Positions 43,095 through 52,408 of a stretch of DNA of 64,000 bases are shown in pieces. The position numbers and the translations under genes were made by a program. Below the pieces are notes generated by a model, which was given only the letters and a program-made list of their open reading frames with translations, did no database searches and had not been told where the DNA came from. The first letter of the stretch is position 1, and each line of letters begins with the position of its first letter. Origin of the DNA: DATLSM01 sp049585815 (GTDB lineage Bacteria > Actinomycetota > Thermoleophilia > Solirubrobacterales > 70-9). The DNA lies in contig JBAVAR010000144.1 of the NCBI GenBank assembly GCA_049585815.1, forward strand, positions 22,896 to 86,895, in the 5' to 3' direction.

Positions 43095-44135
43095 GTGTCT
43101 CCAGTTCCCTGGCGTCGCCGGAAGGAGGCAGATCAGGCTGCTGGGGAAGCCGATCAGACATCGGCAGACCAAGACCAGACGGCCTCAGACGCCGATCAGA
43201 ACCTCTCCGACCGCGACCAGGGCTTCTCAGAAGTGGATCAGGCGGCCTCTGACCGAGACCAGGAGCTCGCAGATCAGGAATTCAAGGCCCACCCACCCGG
43301 TGACGCGGATGGATTGCGAGCCTATGAGGATGCCCAGGCCGATCGTGGCGTCGGCAAATTGGCCCGCGCGGCGAGCACCGCGGTGCGCGCGCAGGTCGCC
43401 TCCGAGCGCGATGAACAGGCAAGAAGGCGCGATCAGAACGCTCACCGGCGCGATCAGATCGCCCTGGAGCGAGACCAGAGTGCGGCTGGGGCTGACGAGG
43501 TGGCGGGACAGTTGGCCTGGGCGGTCAAAGATCCCGATGGCAAGACCCTGGCGGCGCTCGCGGCCGCTGCCAAAGTGCGCAGCAGAGCGGCGGCGGCGCG
43601 AACGAGAGCAGCCCTTGATCGCGAGGCTGCCGGCCGCGACCGCGAGGAAGCCGCCCGCGACCGCGAGCTGTTGGTGGCCGAGCTTGAGCGCTCCCAACTT
43701 GACCAGCTGACCGGCGCCTACGACAGGGCGATGGGCGAGGTTCTCTTGCGCCATGAGATCGAGCGTGCCGGGCGCTCCCACGGAAGCCTGGCGCTGGCCC
43801 TGATCGAGATCAGCCAGTCGACCGAAGACAGCGTGAGTGAGGCCGATCGCGGCGACGACCTGCTGCTGAGGGACGCCTTCGCGGCACTGAAGGGGAACCT
43901 CCGCCCCTACGATCCGGTGGTGCGTTGGGCGGATGACCAGTTCCTCTGCGCGGTCTCCGAATCGACCCCGGGAAGCGCCCGTCGGTGCATCGAGGACGTG
44001 CGCGGAGCTCTCGCTGGGCCCCACCCGCGCGCGGCCTTCAGCGCCGGCCTGGCAACGTTGGCCGATGACGAGGGTTTCACCAAGGTCCTCGAGCGGGTGG
44101 AGTTGGCGTTGAATGAGGACAGAGGTGGGTGCTGA
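43095..44135 (+). CDS. Degenerate GGDEF protein with DxDQ-type N-terminal repeats
   Basis: The GTG at 43095 has GGAAGG six bases upstream, so it is preferred over an earlier frame start that overlaps the hipA gene. The 346 residues begin with about 190 residues of short repeats such as DQTASDADQNLSDRDQ and RDQNAHRRDQIALERDQ, spaced for a long coiled coil. A GGDEF-like domain follows (LDQLTGAYDRAMGEVLLRHEI), but the active-site GG(D/E)EF reads WADDQF, and the metal-binding FD.D.F region is LIEISQ. It should not make c-di-GMP; it may bind it or act as a scaffold. Family members with RDxxA repeats are common in actinobacteria. Confidence 0.75.
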   Translation: MSPVPWRRRKEADQAAGEADQTSADQDQTASDADQNLSDRDQGFSEVDQAASDRDQELADQEFKAHPPGDADGLRAYEDAQADRGVGKLARAASTAVRAQVASERDEQARRRDQNAHRRDQIALERDQSAAGADEVAGQLAWAVKDPDGKTLAALAAAAKVRSRAAAARTRAALDREAAGRDREEAARDRELLVAELERSQLDQLTGAYDRAMGEVLLRHEIERAGRSHGSLALALIEISQSTEDSVSEADRGDDLLLRDAFAALKGNLRPYDPVVRWADDQFLCAVSESTPGSARRCIEDVRGALAGPHPRAAFSAGLATLADDEGFTKVLERVELALNEDRGGC

Positions 44136-44301
44136 GCCAGGGCGGCCGCTGATCCCCGCTCCAGCCGCGCAGCCTGGGATTGTGCGCCTTGGCTCCCGGG
44201 TGGCCGGCTCGCTTGATTAAAGCTGCCGAGGCGGCGTCTGAGTCCGGAGGGCTCTGCGCCGAGCTGCGTCGCTGGCGGGTCGCCCGCCTCTCATCTGCGG
44301 G

Positions 44302-45525
44302 CTAGCGTTGAGCGAGGGAGAGGTAGGCATTTGCGGTGGTCGCCGCGGCCTGGTCGAGGAGTTGGACTTCACTTTCGAAGTGGACAAGGCCGGTGTTGCG
44401 GGGAACGTGGGAGTCCAGTGAGCTGACGAACGTCCGCATCGCATCGATATAGGAGCCGTTTGGCGCGGTCGAGTTGAGTTCGGTCAGGTTGCGGAAGTAG
44501 ATCGCGTTGAAGATCGCCGGCTGAGCGCGGAAGGCCCCGGCGCGAAAGGAGCGCAGCGAGGCCGCCGCGATCGCCTCGGACTCATCCAGTGCGGCCCTTT
44601 CCCCGGTGGCGCGGTAAAGCAGCAGGTAGGCGCCGAGCATCAATCCCTGGTTGTAGCTCCACTGTCTTTTATTGATCGCGCCGTGAAGCCCCAGGTGATC
44701 CCAGTAAAGCCCGCCCGGCGCACGCAGATTCGCATCGACCCAGGCAAGCATCGAGCGCGCCGATTCAAGCTCTGCCGGTTGGCGATTGATCAGGTAGAGC
44801 TCCAGGCCAAGTTTTGCGGCGCCGGCGGTGCTCACGGTGTTGCGGTCGCGGTTGGTATTGGACTGTGTCCAGAACACACCACCGGGGAATGGATTCCTCG
44901 GATTGGTATCCCAGCCGCTTTTGGTGAAGGTGAAGACTTCTTCGGCCCGTTGCAAGAGGGCCGCTTCGTGGGTGAGCTGATAGGCGTGGACGAGATCGAG
45001 GCCGATCCACGCGTTGTCATCGTAGAACCGAACGCCACCACGGCCGAGCGGCGGTGCCACGACGCAGTCATACCCGGGCGGTGATGCGGTCTGATCCCAG
45101 TAGTGCGAAAGTCCGTCGAGGTCGCGGTGGACCCTGGCCAGGTCCGCCGGTGACGCGGTTGCCCTGGCGACGGCGATATCCGCATCCAGCGCCTGGGAGG
45201 TGCTCCACGCATACGCGATCTGGGTCCTTCCACCGTGCTTTGCCACTTCCGCCATCAGGTCATCATCGAGGTCGAATTCGCGGTGCATCGCGTTGTCGGC
45301 TCGCTTGGCGGCAAATAGTGGCTGGCCGGCCGAGAGAGAAGGGACGGGGTGCCGTGGCCCGGATCCTCGCGCCGCGGATGCGCTCGCCGGGCCCTGCACG
45401 CATAAGGCAAGCGATAGCCCCGCGAGCGCAGTCGCGAGGAGCTTTGCCCGTGTCCTCGCTCCGCGAGCATCCGCAGCGCAGCCCCAAGGTGAGTCTTTTG
45501 TGAGCGAGATCCCCTGCCAACTCAT
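44302..45525 (-). CDS. Secreted GH76 glycosidase (alpha-1,6-mannanase family)
   Basis: The 407-residue protein has an N-terminal signal peptide (AKLLATALAGLSLALCVQGPASASA). The (alpha/alpha)6 barrel carries FYDDNAWIGLDLVHAYQLT, where adjacent Asp residues are the catalytic pair of GH76, then GVFWTQSNTNRDRNTVSTAGAAKLGLELY and NQGLMLGAYLLLYRATGE. GH76 enzymes cut alpha-1,6-mannan, for example in fungal walls or actinobacterial lipoglycans. It is transcribed away from the SCO gene and stands alone. Confidence 0.9.
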   Translation of the reverse strand: MSWQGISLTKDSPWGCAADARGARTRAKLLATALAGLSLALCVQGPASASAARGSGPRHPVPSLSAGQPLFAAKRADNAMHREFDLDDDLMAEVAKHGGRTQIAYAWSTSQALDADIAVARATASPADLARVHRDLDGLSHYWDQTASPPGYDCVVAPPLGRGGVRFYDDNAWIGLDLVHAYQLTHEAALLQRAEEVFTFTKSGWDTNPRNPFPGGVFWTQSNTNRDRNTVSTAGAAKLGLELYLINRQPAELESARSMLAWVDANLRAPGGLYWDHLGLHGAINKRQWSYNQGLMLGAYLLLYRATGERAALDESEAIAAASLRSFRAGAFRAQPAIFNAIYFRNLTELNSTAPNGSYIDAMRTFVSSLDSHVPRNTGLVHFESEVQLLDQAAATTANAYLSLAQR

Positions 45526-45698
45526 CGAACGTCAACATAAGCAGATTCTCCAGCCGGCGTTTTGGCCCCCAGCCCGAGCCCGGCACCCCTCCGCGATGCG
45601 ATTGGCGATAAAACTCAGGCTCGTATGAGCCGCGAACCATCGCCCCGACCGAGCGCGGCCCCAGGGCGGGAGGCGCACTGAGGCGGACACCGAAGATC

Positions 45699-46490
45699 GT
45701 GATCTGGTTCGGGGCTCTGGTCCTCGTTGCCGCTGCCGTGGGCGCGGGAGCGATCATTGCCCACTCCTCGAGTTCCTCCCCATCCTCAGTCTCAGCCACC
45801 ACGGGGGTGGCCACCAACAACGGCTCGTTTGGGACCGCGATCGACCTCCCGGTGCCGGGCCGCCTCCGCCACCTTCCGCTCACAAACCAGCACGGCCAGC
45901 GAGTCGATCTGGCCTCCTGGGCGGGCAAGACCGTGCTGTTGGTGCCGTTTTTGACCCTGTGCAGTGACATCTGCCCGCTGACGACCGGAAACCTGGTGCA
46001 GGTTCAGCGCTCGCTGCGCTCCGATCAGGCGGCCTCGCGCGTGCAGATCGTCGAGCTCACGGTCGACCCCGATCGCGACTCCCCAGCGCGGCTCGCGGCC
46101 TACGGGCGGCTGACCGGCGCCAGCTGGCAGCTGGTCACCGAGACGCCGAGTAATCTCGCCGCGCTCGCCAAGTTCTTCGGCTTCACCTACGAAAAAGTGC
46201 CCGAGGATAAGCCCCCGTCAATCGACTGGTGGACCGGCAAGCCGCTCACCTACGACATCAACCATTCCGATAACTACTTCGTCATCGACCCGGCCGGAAA
46301 CGAGCGGGTCGTCCAGGACGCTGCGCCAGATTTCCATGGGCGCCTCAACCCCAGGATCCAGAGCTTCCTCAGCGCCCTGGGCCGGCGCCACCTGAGGCAT
46401 CCACCGCAGCCCGATTGGACGCCAAATGACGCACTTCAGGCGCTCGCTCTCGTGCTGAAGGAGCACCTTCCCCTCAACCTCTCCGGGTAG
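45699..46490 (+). CDS. SCO1/SenC-family thioredoxin-fold protein
   Basis: A GTG start gives an N-terminal membrane anchor (MIWFGALVLVAAAVGAGAIIA). A thioredoxin-like domain follows with LCSDICPLTTGNLV, the CxxxC copper-binding motif of SCO proteins, and HSDNYFVID, carrying the conserved His. SCO proteins deliver copper to cytochrome oxidase or protect against thiol stress. The C-terminal 45 residues are an extra extension (HLRHPPQPDWTPNDALQALAL). No oxidase genes are in the window. Confidence 0.92.
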   Translation: MIWFGALVLVAAAVGAGAIIAHSSSSSPSSVSATTGVATNNGSFGTAIDLPVPGRLRHLPLTNQHGQRVDLASWAGKTVLLVPFLTLCSDICPLTTGNLVQVQRSLRSDQAASRVQIVELTVDPDRDSPARLAAYGRLTGASWQLVTETPSNLAALAKFFGFTYEKVPEDKPPSIDWWTGKPLTYDINHSDNYFVIDPAGNERVVQDAAPDFHGRLNPRIQSFLSALGRRHLRHPPQPDWTPNDALQALALVLKEHLPLNLSG

Positions 46491-46521
46491 AAGGACCGAA
46501 ACGGGCCCACCAGGACGATCG

Positions 46522-46785
46522 CTAGCGCACGAACGCCCCCAAGGCGATGCCGATCTCCGCCGCCCGCAGGGGTCCAAAGCGCAGGGTCCAGCCACCGTTC
46601 AGCTCCTGGCGGAGGGAGTGGCGCACACCCTCTGCGTTGAGCTCGATCGTGTGGCGCTCGGCCCGTTGGTAGCCGCTCGCACCCTGAAAGGTGGCGTCAA
46701 GGCCATAGCTGCCGTCATCCAGCGGCCAGATTGCGATCCGATCTGGAACGGGTCCCGCTTGGGTCGGCAGCGCTGATTGCTCCAT
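46522..46785 (-). CDS. Small hypothetical protein
   Basis: The 87-residue frame is a convincing gene by composition: PDRIAIWPLDDGSYGLDATFQGASGYQRAERHTIELNAEG, then LRFGPLRAAEIGIALGAFV. It has no cysteine and looks beta-rich, but no family is recognised. It ends close to the end of the SCO gene, on the opposite strand. Confidence 0.5.
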   Translation of the reverse strand: MEQSALPTQAGPVPDRIAIWPLDDGSYGLDATFQGASGYQRAERHTIELNAEGVRHSLRQELNGGWTLRFGPLRAAEIGIALGAFVR

Positions 46786-46918
46786 CGGGGTCAGATCGGC
46801 CGGGGCCGGTCATCACTTGAGCACTCCCGGTTTGCTCGAGTGCGGGCGGGCGAAGTAAGCTTGGCGGCGGTGAGCCGGGAAGCCTGGTCGGCGCCATTCC
46901 GTCGACCCAGGATTTCCG

Positions 46919-47863
46919 ATGCCAATCCTCGCAGTCCCAATTTTCCTCTTCTCGGTGCTGCTCACCCTCGGGGCCGCGAGTTTCTTTGCCGACCGCCTGG
47001 ACCACCTCGCACCACGTTTTGGACTGCCCGAGGCTCTCGTCGGCTTGCTCACGGCCCTCGCCGCCGATGCTCCTGAGATCTCCTCGGCCCTGATCGCGCT
47101 GGCAAAGGGCGCCAAGAGCGTCAGCCTCGGCGTCGTCTTGGGCTCAAACGCCTTCAACCTGGCGGCGATGATCGGCCTGAGCGCCGTGGTGGCGGGCTCG
47201 GTGAGAATCGGGCCGCGCTCGCTGGTTGTCGAGGGCGCCGTCGGCCTGCTTGGAGTTTTACTTGCTTCCGGGGTGATCATCGGGGCGATTGCGCCGGTGC
47301 TTGCCCTGCTCGCCTTCACCGTGGTTCTCATCCCCTACCTGATCTTGCTCGCCCGTCGCTCGCCGCAATCGAGGGCCCCCACGGGGCCCACCCATCGGCC
47401 GAGTGAGACGCCGAGCTGGCGGTTGGCCTCGACCATCCTCCTCGCCGTCGCGCTGATCGTCGCCGGCAGCGAGGGGATGGTGCGTTCGGCCCTCACCCTG
47501 GCCGGCGAGTGGCACCTCTCGGCTGCTCTGGTCGGGGTGCTGATCCTGGCGGTCCTGACCAGCCTCCCCAACGCGTTCACGGCCGTGCGCCTGGGAAGCC
47601 ATCGACGGGGTGCCGCCTTGGTCAGCGAGACGCTGAACAGCAACACGATCAACCTGCTGGGTGGGGTGATGGTGCCGGCGCTGATCGTCGGCCTCGCGCC
47701 CGCATCCGGGCTGGTGAAGTTTGACCTCGGCTGGCTGATCGTGATGACGCTCGTGGCACTCCTTCTGCTGGCCGGGCGCCGGGGCGCCGGGCGGGTCGGC
47801 GGTGTTCTGTTGATCGTGCTGTATGGGGTATTTGTCATCGTCCAGATCGCGCACGCTGGTTAG
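46919..47863 (+). CDS. Sodium/calcium exchanger-family protein (CaCA)
   Basis: The 314-residue protein has about ten membrane segments and two inverted alpha repeats typical of cation/Ca exchangers: GLLTALAADAPEISSALIAL with SVSLGVVLGSNAFNLAAMIGL in the first half, then AVLTSLPNAFTAVRLG with LNSNTINLLGG in the second. The conserved acidic residue of the first repeat is present; in the second it is replaced by Asn. Substrate ions are not certain. It is encoded singly, upstream of a conserved membrane-anchored protein. Confidence 0.88.
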   Translation: MPILAVPIFLFSVLLTLGAASFFADRLDHLAPRFGLPEALVGLLTALAADAPEISSALIALAKGAKSVSLGVVLGSNAFNLAAMIGLSAVVAGSVRIGPRSLVVEGAVGLLGVLLASGVIIGAIAPVLALLAFTVVLIPYLILLARRSPQSRAPTGPTHRPSETPSWRLASTILLAVALIVAGSEGMVRSALTLAGEWHLSAALVGVLILAVLTSLPNAFTAVRLGSHRRGAALVSETLNSNTINLLGGVMVPALIVGLAPASGLVKFDLGWLIVMTLVALLLLAGRRGAGRVGGVLLIVLYGVFVIVQIAHAG

Positions 47864-48006
47864 GCGAACTTTCTTTGCATAGCCCTCCGCTGGCTGGGCC
47901 CCTGGCTGGGACCGAGAAGGCAAGGGACCTCCACGCTCGCCGACTCGAGCCTGCCCTCCGCGCCGCCGGTGTTGATCGCGCCCGGCGGGGCGTAGCCTGC
48001 AGCTCG

Positions 48007-48711
48007 ATGAAGCTCTGCCTTGCCGTCGACTGGCCGACCATTGCCTCGCTTGCGACCGCCGCCGGAACGCTCGTGCTGGCGCTCGCGACGTTTAGATCGG
48101 TGCGCTTCGGGCAGCGCTCCACCCGGATCGCGGAACGCTCTACGGCACTTGCCGAGCGGGCGCTGCTGCTCGGCCTGCGGCCGGTGCTCGCTCCCTCCCG
48201 GCTCACCGATCCAGTCGAGATGGTTCGCTTCGGAGAGGGGCGGATGGTGAGAATTGAGGGAGGCACCGCCGCGGTGGAGCGAGAGGGGGAGAGCTACTAC
48301 TTCGTGATCCCGCTGCGCAACGTCGGCAACGGGCTCGCGGTGCTGCAGGCCTGGCGCTTCACGGCGCGGCGCCCGGAGATCGACACCCCCCACGCGCAAC
48401 CCAACCAGCACCGCCCGCAGACGCGCGATCTGTATGTGCCGGCCGGCGATACCGGCTTCTGGCAGGGGGCGATACGCGAAGCCGATGATCCCTTTCGCGA
48501 GGGCCTTGACCAGGCGTTTGACGCGGGCGGGGTGCTGACCGTCGATCTGCTCTACGGTGACCACGAGGGCGGCCAGCTGACGATCAGCCGTTTCATCCTG
48601 ACGCGCGAGGACGATGGCAAATGGCGCCCGGGGGTGGTCCGCCATTGGCCCCTGGAGGGGATCGACCCGCGCAGCGCGCTGGCGGCGAAACGCCTGGGGG
48701 CAACCGACTAA
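48007..48711 (+). CDS. Membrane-anchored conserved protein of unknown function
   Basis: The ATG at 48007 gives an N-terminal helix (WPTIASLATAAGTLVLALATFRSV) and 200 following residues with LRPVLAPSRLTDP, YYFVIPLRNVGNGLAVLQAWRF and YVPAGDTGFWQGA. This pattern (DWPTIASLATAxGTLVLAxATF...LR-P-x-L...LRNxGxGxAVL) is a recognisable actinobacterial family without a known function. The frame upstream of this ATG is open but has shadow composition. Confidence 0.65.
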   Translation: MKLCLAVDWPTIASLATAAGTLVLALATFRSVRFGQRSTRIAERSTALAERALLLGLRPVLAPSRLTDPVEMVRFGEGRMVRIEGGTAAVEREGESYYFVIPLRNVGNGLAVLQAWRFTARRPEIDTPHAQPNQHRPQTRDLYVPAGDTGFWQGAIREADDPFREGLDQAFDAGGVLTVDLLYGDHEGGQLTISRFILTREDDGKWRPGVVRHWPLEGIDPRSALAAKRLGATD

Positions 48712-48728
48712 AGCGAGCACCCCTCTTT

Positions 48729-49205
48729 TCAGAGCTCTCGCTCATAGAAGAGCATCCTCGGTCCGCTCGGGCCGCCCTCGCGGTTGCTGAACCCGCACCT
48801 CTCATAAAGACCCCTGGCAGCCGTGTCGCTCTCACTGGTCCCCACCTCGATTCGCAGCGCCCCCGCATCGCGGACCGCGGCGATGGTGGCGGCGAGCAGC
48901 GCCCGGCCGAGACCCTTTCCCCGTTCAGGCGGGGCGACGTAGAGCTCCTCCAGGTAGGCATCCAGGCCAGCGCTCCAGATCGACGGCCGCAGCCGCGCCA
49001 GGGCGAGGCCGCAGGGCGGTTCTTCGGCTAAAAGGACCGCCACCTCACCGTTTTGCAGTAGGGGACGGATGCGCGCAGTGAGGCTCTCGAGACCCGGAGT
49101 TGGGGCGGAGAACTCGGTGTTGAACTCATGCAGGAGGGCCGCCACCGCGCGGGAGTCGCCCGCGTCCGCGCGGCGAACGCCAAGCCCTGCGGATCCCCCG
49201 GGCAT
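48729..49205 (-). CDS. GNAT-family N-acetyltransferase
   Basis: I use the ATG at 49205, right after the stop of the MarR gene (4 bases away), which yields VRRADAGDSRAVAALLHEF as the GNAT start. The acetyl-CoA site is LYVAPPERGKGLGRALLAATI (R/Q-x-x-G-x-G/A), followed by IEVGTSESDTAARGLYERCGF. It probably acetylates a small amine or a protein amino group. It is the second gene of the MarR operon, so it may be linked to the response to a toxic compound. Confidence 0.88.
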   Translation of the reverse strand: MPGGSAGLGVRRADAGDSRAVAALLHEFNTEFSAPTPGLESLTARIRPLLQNGEVAVLLAEEPPCGLALARLRPSIWSAGLDAYLEELYVAPPERGKGLGRALLAATIAAVRDAGALRIEVGTSESDTAARGLYERCGFSNREGGPSGPRMLFYEREL

Positions 49206-49209
49206 CGCT

Positions 49210-49656
49210 CTAGCTCCCCTCGAGTCCCGCCATCTTGCGCAGCAGCAGGCGCAGGGTCTCCTGCTCGCCTGTCTGCAGGGGCCCAAAGAGCTCCTTTGCA
49301 GCTGCGAGGGCGGCGCTTCGAGCGCGCTTCAGGGTCTCGCCGCCCTCCTTGGTCAGATGGACAGCGTGTTTGCGGCGGTCGCCGGAATGGGGCCGGCGCT
49401 CGGCGAGGCCGAGCTCTTCGAGCTCATCGATGACCGCGACCATCGAGCTGGGATCGATCATCGAGCGATCACCCAGCTCCTGCTGGGTGCTGCCTGGCCC
49501 GAAGTCGATCAGGGTGAGCACCCCAAAGTGGTGTGGGCGCAGGCCGAGGGGCTCAAGGGCCGCCGCGAAGAGATGGGCGATCCGCTGTCCATTCCAGGAG
49601 AGCAGGAAGCCGGGCGCGCTGGCGAGAGGCTCTGGAGGGGGCTGGTCAAAGCGCAT
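49210..49656 (-). CDS. MarR-family regulator
   Basis: The 148-residue protein has the MarR winged helix: LGLRPHHFGVLTLI, QQELGDRSMIDPSSMVAVIDELEELGLAERRPHSGDRRKHAVHLTKEG. It is divergent from the MMPL pump with an 84-base gap that holds a candidate operator. MarR proteins repress pump genes and are released by phenolic or lipophilic ligands. It is followed by a GNAT gene on the same strand. Confidence 0.93.
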   Translation of the reverse strand: MRFDQPPPEPLASAPGFLLSWNGQRIAHLFAAALEPLGLRPHHFGVLTLIDFGPGSTQQELGDRSMIDPSSMVAVIDELEELGLAERRPHSGDRRKHAVHLTKEGGETLKRARSAALAAAKELFGPLQTGEQETLRLLLRKMAGLEGS

Positions 49657-49685
49657 ACCGGAGGCATCCTACGTTCATCGGATCA

Positions 49686-49698
49686 TTTGTGCTACAAA
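49686..49698. promoter_or_regulatory. Candidate MarR operator
   Basis: TTTGT-GCT-ACAAA is a perfect 5-base inverted repeat with a 3-base centre. It lies between the divergent marR-type gene and the MMPL gene, 30 bases from the MarR start and 43 bases from the MMPL start. Confidence 0.6.
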
Positions 49699-49740
49699 CG
49701 ATTATAGCCGACAACGAAGTGCCCTTCTGGAGGTTTCGCC

Positions 49741-51894
49741 GTGTCCTCGATTACCCGCTGGGTCCTGGCCCACAAGCGCATCGTCACCCTGTTTTGGATC
49801 GTGCTGACCGTGGTCGGCATGGCCTCGGCCAACTCGGCGACCAAGGCGATGAACCAGAAGTTCTCGGTGCCCGGCAAGGAAGGCTGGGAGACCAACGTCG
49901 CGATCAAAGAACACTTCAACGGAACCGGAGGCGATGCCGCCCCGATCGTCCCCGTGATCGCACTTCCGGGGAGTGAGAGCGTCGCCTCGCCCGGTATCAG
50001 CGGCCAGCTCACCCAGCTTGACGCCCGTTTGCAGCGGGCGCTGCCCGGAGCCCGGATCGCCTCCTTCGCCTCGACCGGGAGTCGCAGCTTTGTTTCAGCC
50101 AACGGCCACACGACCTTTGCGATCGTCTATCCGAAGCCTGAAGCGAGCTCCCAGTTCGGTCAGAACCCCGCCGCGGCAAAAGCCGCCGTCGCCGCCGTGC
50201 GCGGCCTCAGCGTCGGTGGGGCGCCGGTCCGCATCAGCGGCTATGACGCGCTGCAGAACGAAAGCGGGCAGGGCGGTGGCACCGGGGTGCTGCTCGAGGC
50301 GATGTTGGGCGGGATCGGCGCGCTTGTCATCCTCGCCTTCGTCTTTGCCTCCTTCCTCGCCGTGATCCCGATCGTGATGGCGATCGTCTCGATCATGACC
50401 ACCTTCCTGCTGGTCTGGGCGCTGACAACGGTCACCGAAATTTCGCCCGTCGTCCAGTTCCTAATCGCCCTGGTCGGGCTCGGCGTGGCGATCGATTACT
50501 CACTGCTCGTCGTCTCCCGTTGGCGCGAGGAGCGCGCCCATGGACGCAGTGGGGAGGAGGCGGTGCAGCGGGCGATGGAGACCGCCGGGCGTGCCGTCGT
50601 CTTCAGCGGCACCACGGTTGCGATCGGGCTGGTCGCGATGGTCGCCCTGCCGGTGCCGTTCCTGCGCAGCATGGGCTATGCGGGAATGCTGATCCCGCTA
50701 GTCAGCACCCTGGTGGCGATCACCCTCCTTCCGGTCGTACTCGCAAAGTTGGGTCAGCGTCTTGACTGGCCCCATCGCCGCACCGACGATCGCGCCAGCC
50801 GCGCCTGGACCAGGTGGGCAGAAGGGGTGGTGCGCCACCGCTGGCTTGCAGCGGGCACCGCGATCGCGATCCTCGGCGCCCTGGTGATCGCGGCAACCGG
50901 TCTCACGCTCGGTGAAGCCAGCCCCAACTCGATCGCTCGCCACGGCGAAGCAAAGGTGGGTCTCGACGCCCTGGAGAGCTCCGGCATAGGACCCGGCTCG
51001 ATCCTGCCCAATGAGGTCCTGACCAGCGCCGGAAGCGCCAATCGCGTCGCCGCTCAGCTCGGCGAAGTCGAAGGGATCCATGGCGCCGTTGCGCCGGACT
51101 CTGGGCAATGGCGCCGCGACGGTCTGGCCGACCTGCTCGCCTTCCCAACTGCCGATATCTCCACCACGGTGGGCCGGGAAACGCTCGATCGGGTGCGCTC
51201 TGCGGCGCACGCCGCCGGGCCCGACGTGCGGGTCGGCGGTCTTCCAGCCCAGAATGCCGACTTCATCAGCGCCGTCTACGGCGGCTTCCCGCTGATGATC
51301 GCCCTGATCGCAGCCATTACCTTCATCCTCTTGGCTCGCGCCTTCCGCTCGTTGCTGTTGCCGGCAAAGGCGGTGATCTTGAACGTGCTCAGCGTCACCG
51401 CGGCATGGGGTGTGCTCGCCGTGGTCTGGCAGAACGGACATGGCTCAAACCTGCTCTGGGGGATCGAAGCCACCGGATCGGTGCCCGCCTGGATCCCGCT
51501 GATGATCTTTGCTTTCCTCTTCGGGCTCTCGATGGACTACGAGGTCTTCATCCTCTCCCGGATGCGCGAGGAATATGACCGCACCGGTGATACTCGCCAG
51601 GCGGTGATCGGCGGCATCGGTCGCACCGGACGCCTAGTCACCAGCGCGGCCTTGATCCTCTTCCTCTCCTTCGTCTCCCTCGCCTCGGGCCCGGGAACCG
51701 ATCTGAAGATGTTCGCCACCGGGTTGGCGGCCGGCATCCTGCTCGATGCGACCGTGATCCGGGCGCTGCTGGTCCCCGCGGTCGTCTCGCTCTTCGGACG
51801 CTGGAACTGGATCCTGCCGCGCTGGCCGGCTCGTCTACTCAGGGTCGAGCCATCCTCACCGCCGCGGGTCGTGGCCGGCGAGGAGGCGGGATAG
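49741..51894 (+). CDS. MMPL/RND-type membrane transporter
   Basis: The GTG start gives a 717-residue protein with two sets of six membrane segments, each preceded by an extracytoplasmic loop domain. Signatures are GLGVAIDYSLLVVSRWREE in the first half and FGLSMDYEVFILSRMREEY in the second, the classic MMPL proton-relay Asp-Tyr motif. MMPL proteins export lipids or drugs by proton motive force. The divergent MarR gene, GNAT gene and operator suggest an inducible efflux system. Confidence 0.94.
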   Translation: MSSITRWVLAHKRIVTLFWIVLTVVGMASANSATKAMNQKFSVPGKEGWETNVAIKEHFNGTGGDAAPIVPVIALPGSESVASPGISGQLTQLDARLQRALPGARIASFASTGSRSFVSANGHTTFAIVYPKPEASSQFGQNPAAAKAAVAAVRGLSVGGAPVRISGYDALQNESGQGGGTGVLLEAMLGGIGALVILAFVFASFLAVIPIVMAIVSIMTTFLLVWALTTVTEISPVVQFLIALVGLGVAIDYSLLVVSRWREERAHGRSGEEAVQRAMETAGRAVVFSGTTVAIGLVAMVALPVPFLRSMGYAGMLIPLVSTLVAITLLPVVLAKLGQRLDWPHRRTDDRASRAWTRWAEGVVRHRWLAAGTAIAILGALVIAATGLTLGEASPNSIARHGEAKVGLDALESSGIGPGSILPNEVLTSAGSANRVAAQLGEVEGIHGAVAPDSGQWRRDGLADLLAFPTADISTTVGRETLDRVRSAAHAAGPDVRVGGLPAQNADFISAVYGGFPLMIALIAAITFILLARAFRSLLLPAKAVILNVLSVTAAWGVLAVVWQNGHGSNLLWGIEATGSVPAWIPLMIFAFLFGLSMDYEVFILSRMREEYDRTGDTRQAVIGGIGRTGRLVTSAALILFLSFVSLASGPGTDLKMFATGLAAGILLDATVIRALLVPAVVSLFGRWNWILPRWPARLLRVEPSSPPRVVAGEEAG

Positions 51895-51940
51895 TTCCCC
51901 CTGGGAACCAGTCGTGATCGGCTAGGCTCACGCCCGCCCC

Positions 51941-52408
51941 GTGGCCTCAGCCGCAGACAAAGCCCCGATCCTGATCGCCTATGACGGCTCAGAATTTGCC
52001 AAGGCGGCGATCGTCGAGGCCGGCCGACAGTTGGCTCCGGGCCGCCGCGCAGTTCTCCTCACGGTCTCCGAGCCCCTGGAGGGCGTTCCCTTCCTCGGCG
52101 CCTCCGGGGCGCCGATCGATCCGAACACCATGGACAGTTTCCTGGCAGCCGCCAGGGAGGGTGCCGAGAAAATTGCCGATGAGGGTTGCGCGTTGGCACG
52201 TGAAGCCGGGTTTGAGGCTGAGTCGCGGGTCCTGATCGGTGATTCGATCTGGAGCCTGATCGTCCAGGGCGCCGATCGGGAGAGCGCAGATCTGATCGTG
52301 ATCGGCTCGCACGGGCGTTCGGGGCTGAAGCGGGCGGTGCTGGGCAGCGTGGCCGCGGCCGTCGCCCAGCACAGCAAGCGCTCGGTGTTGATCGTCCACC
52401 AGGCCTAG
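51941..52408 (+). CDS. Universal stress protein (UspA)
   Basis: The GTG start gives a 155-residue UspA domain: PILIAYDGSEFAKAAIVEAGRQLA at the start and DLIVIGSHGRSGLKRAVLGSVAAAVAQHSKRSVLIVH at the end. The G-S-H-G-R-S-G-L and G-S motif is the ATP-binding type. It overlaps the end of the MFS-fusion gene by four bases on the opposite strand. Confidence 0.93.
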   Translation: MASAADKAPILIAYDGSEFAKAAIVEAGRQLAPGRRAVLLTVSEPLEGVPFLGASGAPIDPNTMDSFLAAAREGAEKIADEGCALAREAGFEAESRVLIGDSIWSLIVQGADRESADLIVIGSHGRSGLKRAVLGSVAAAVAQHSKRSVLIVHQA

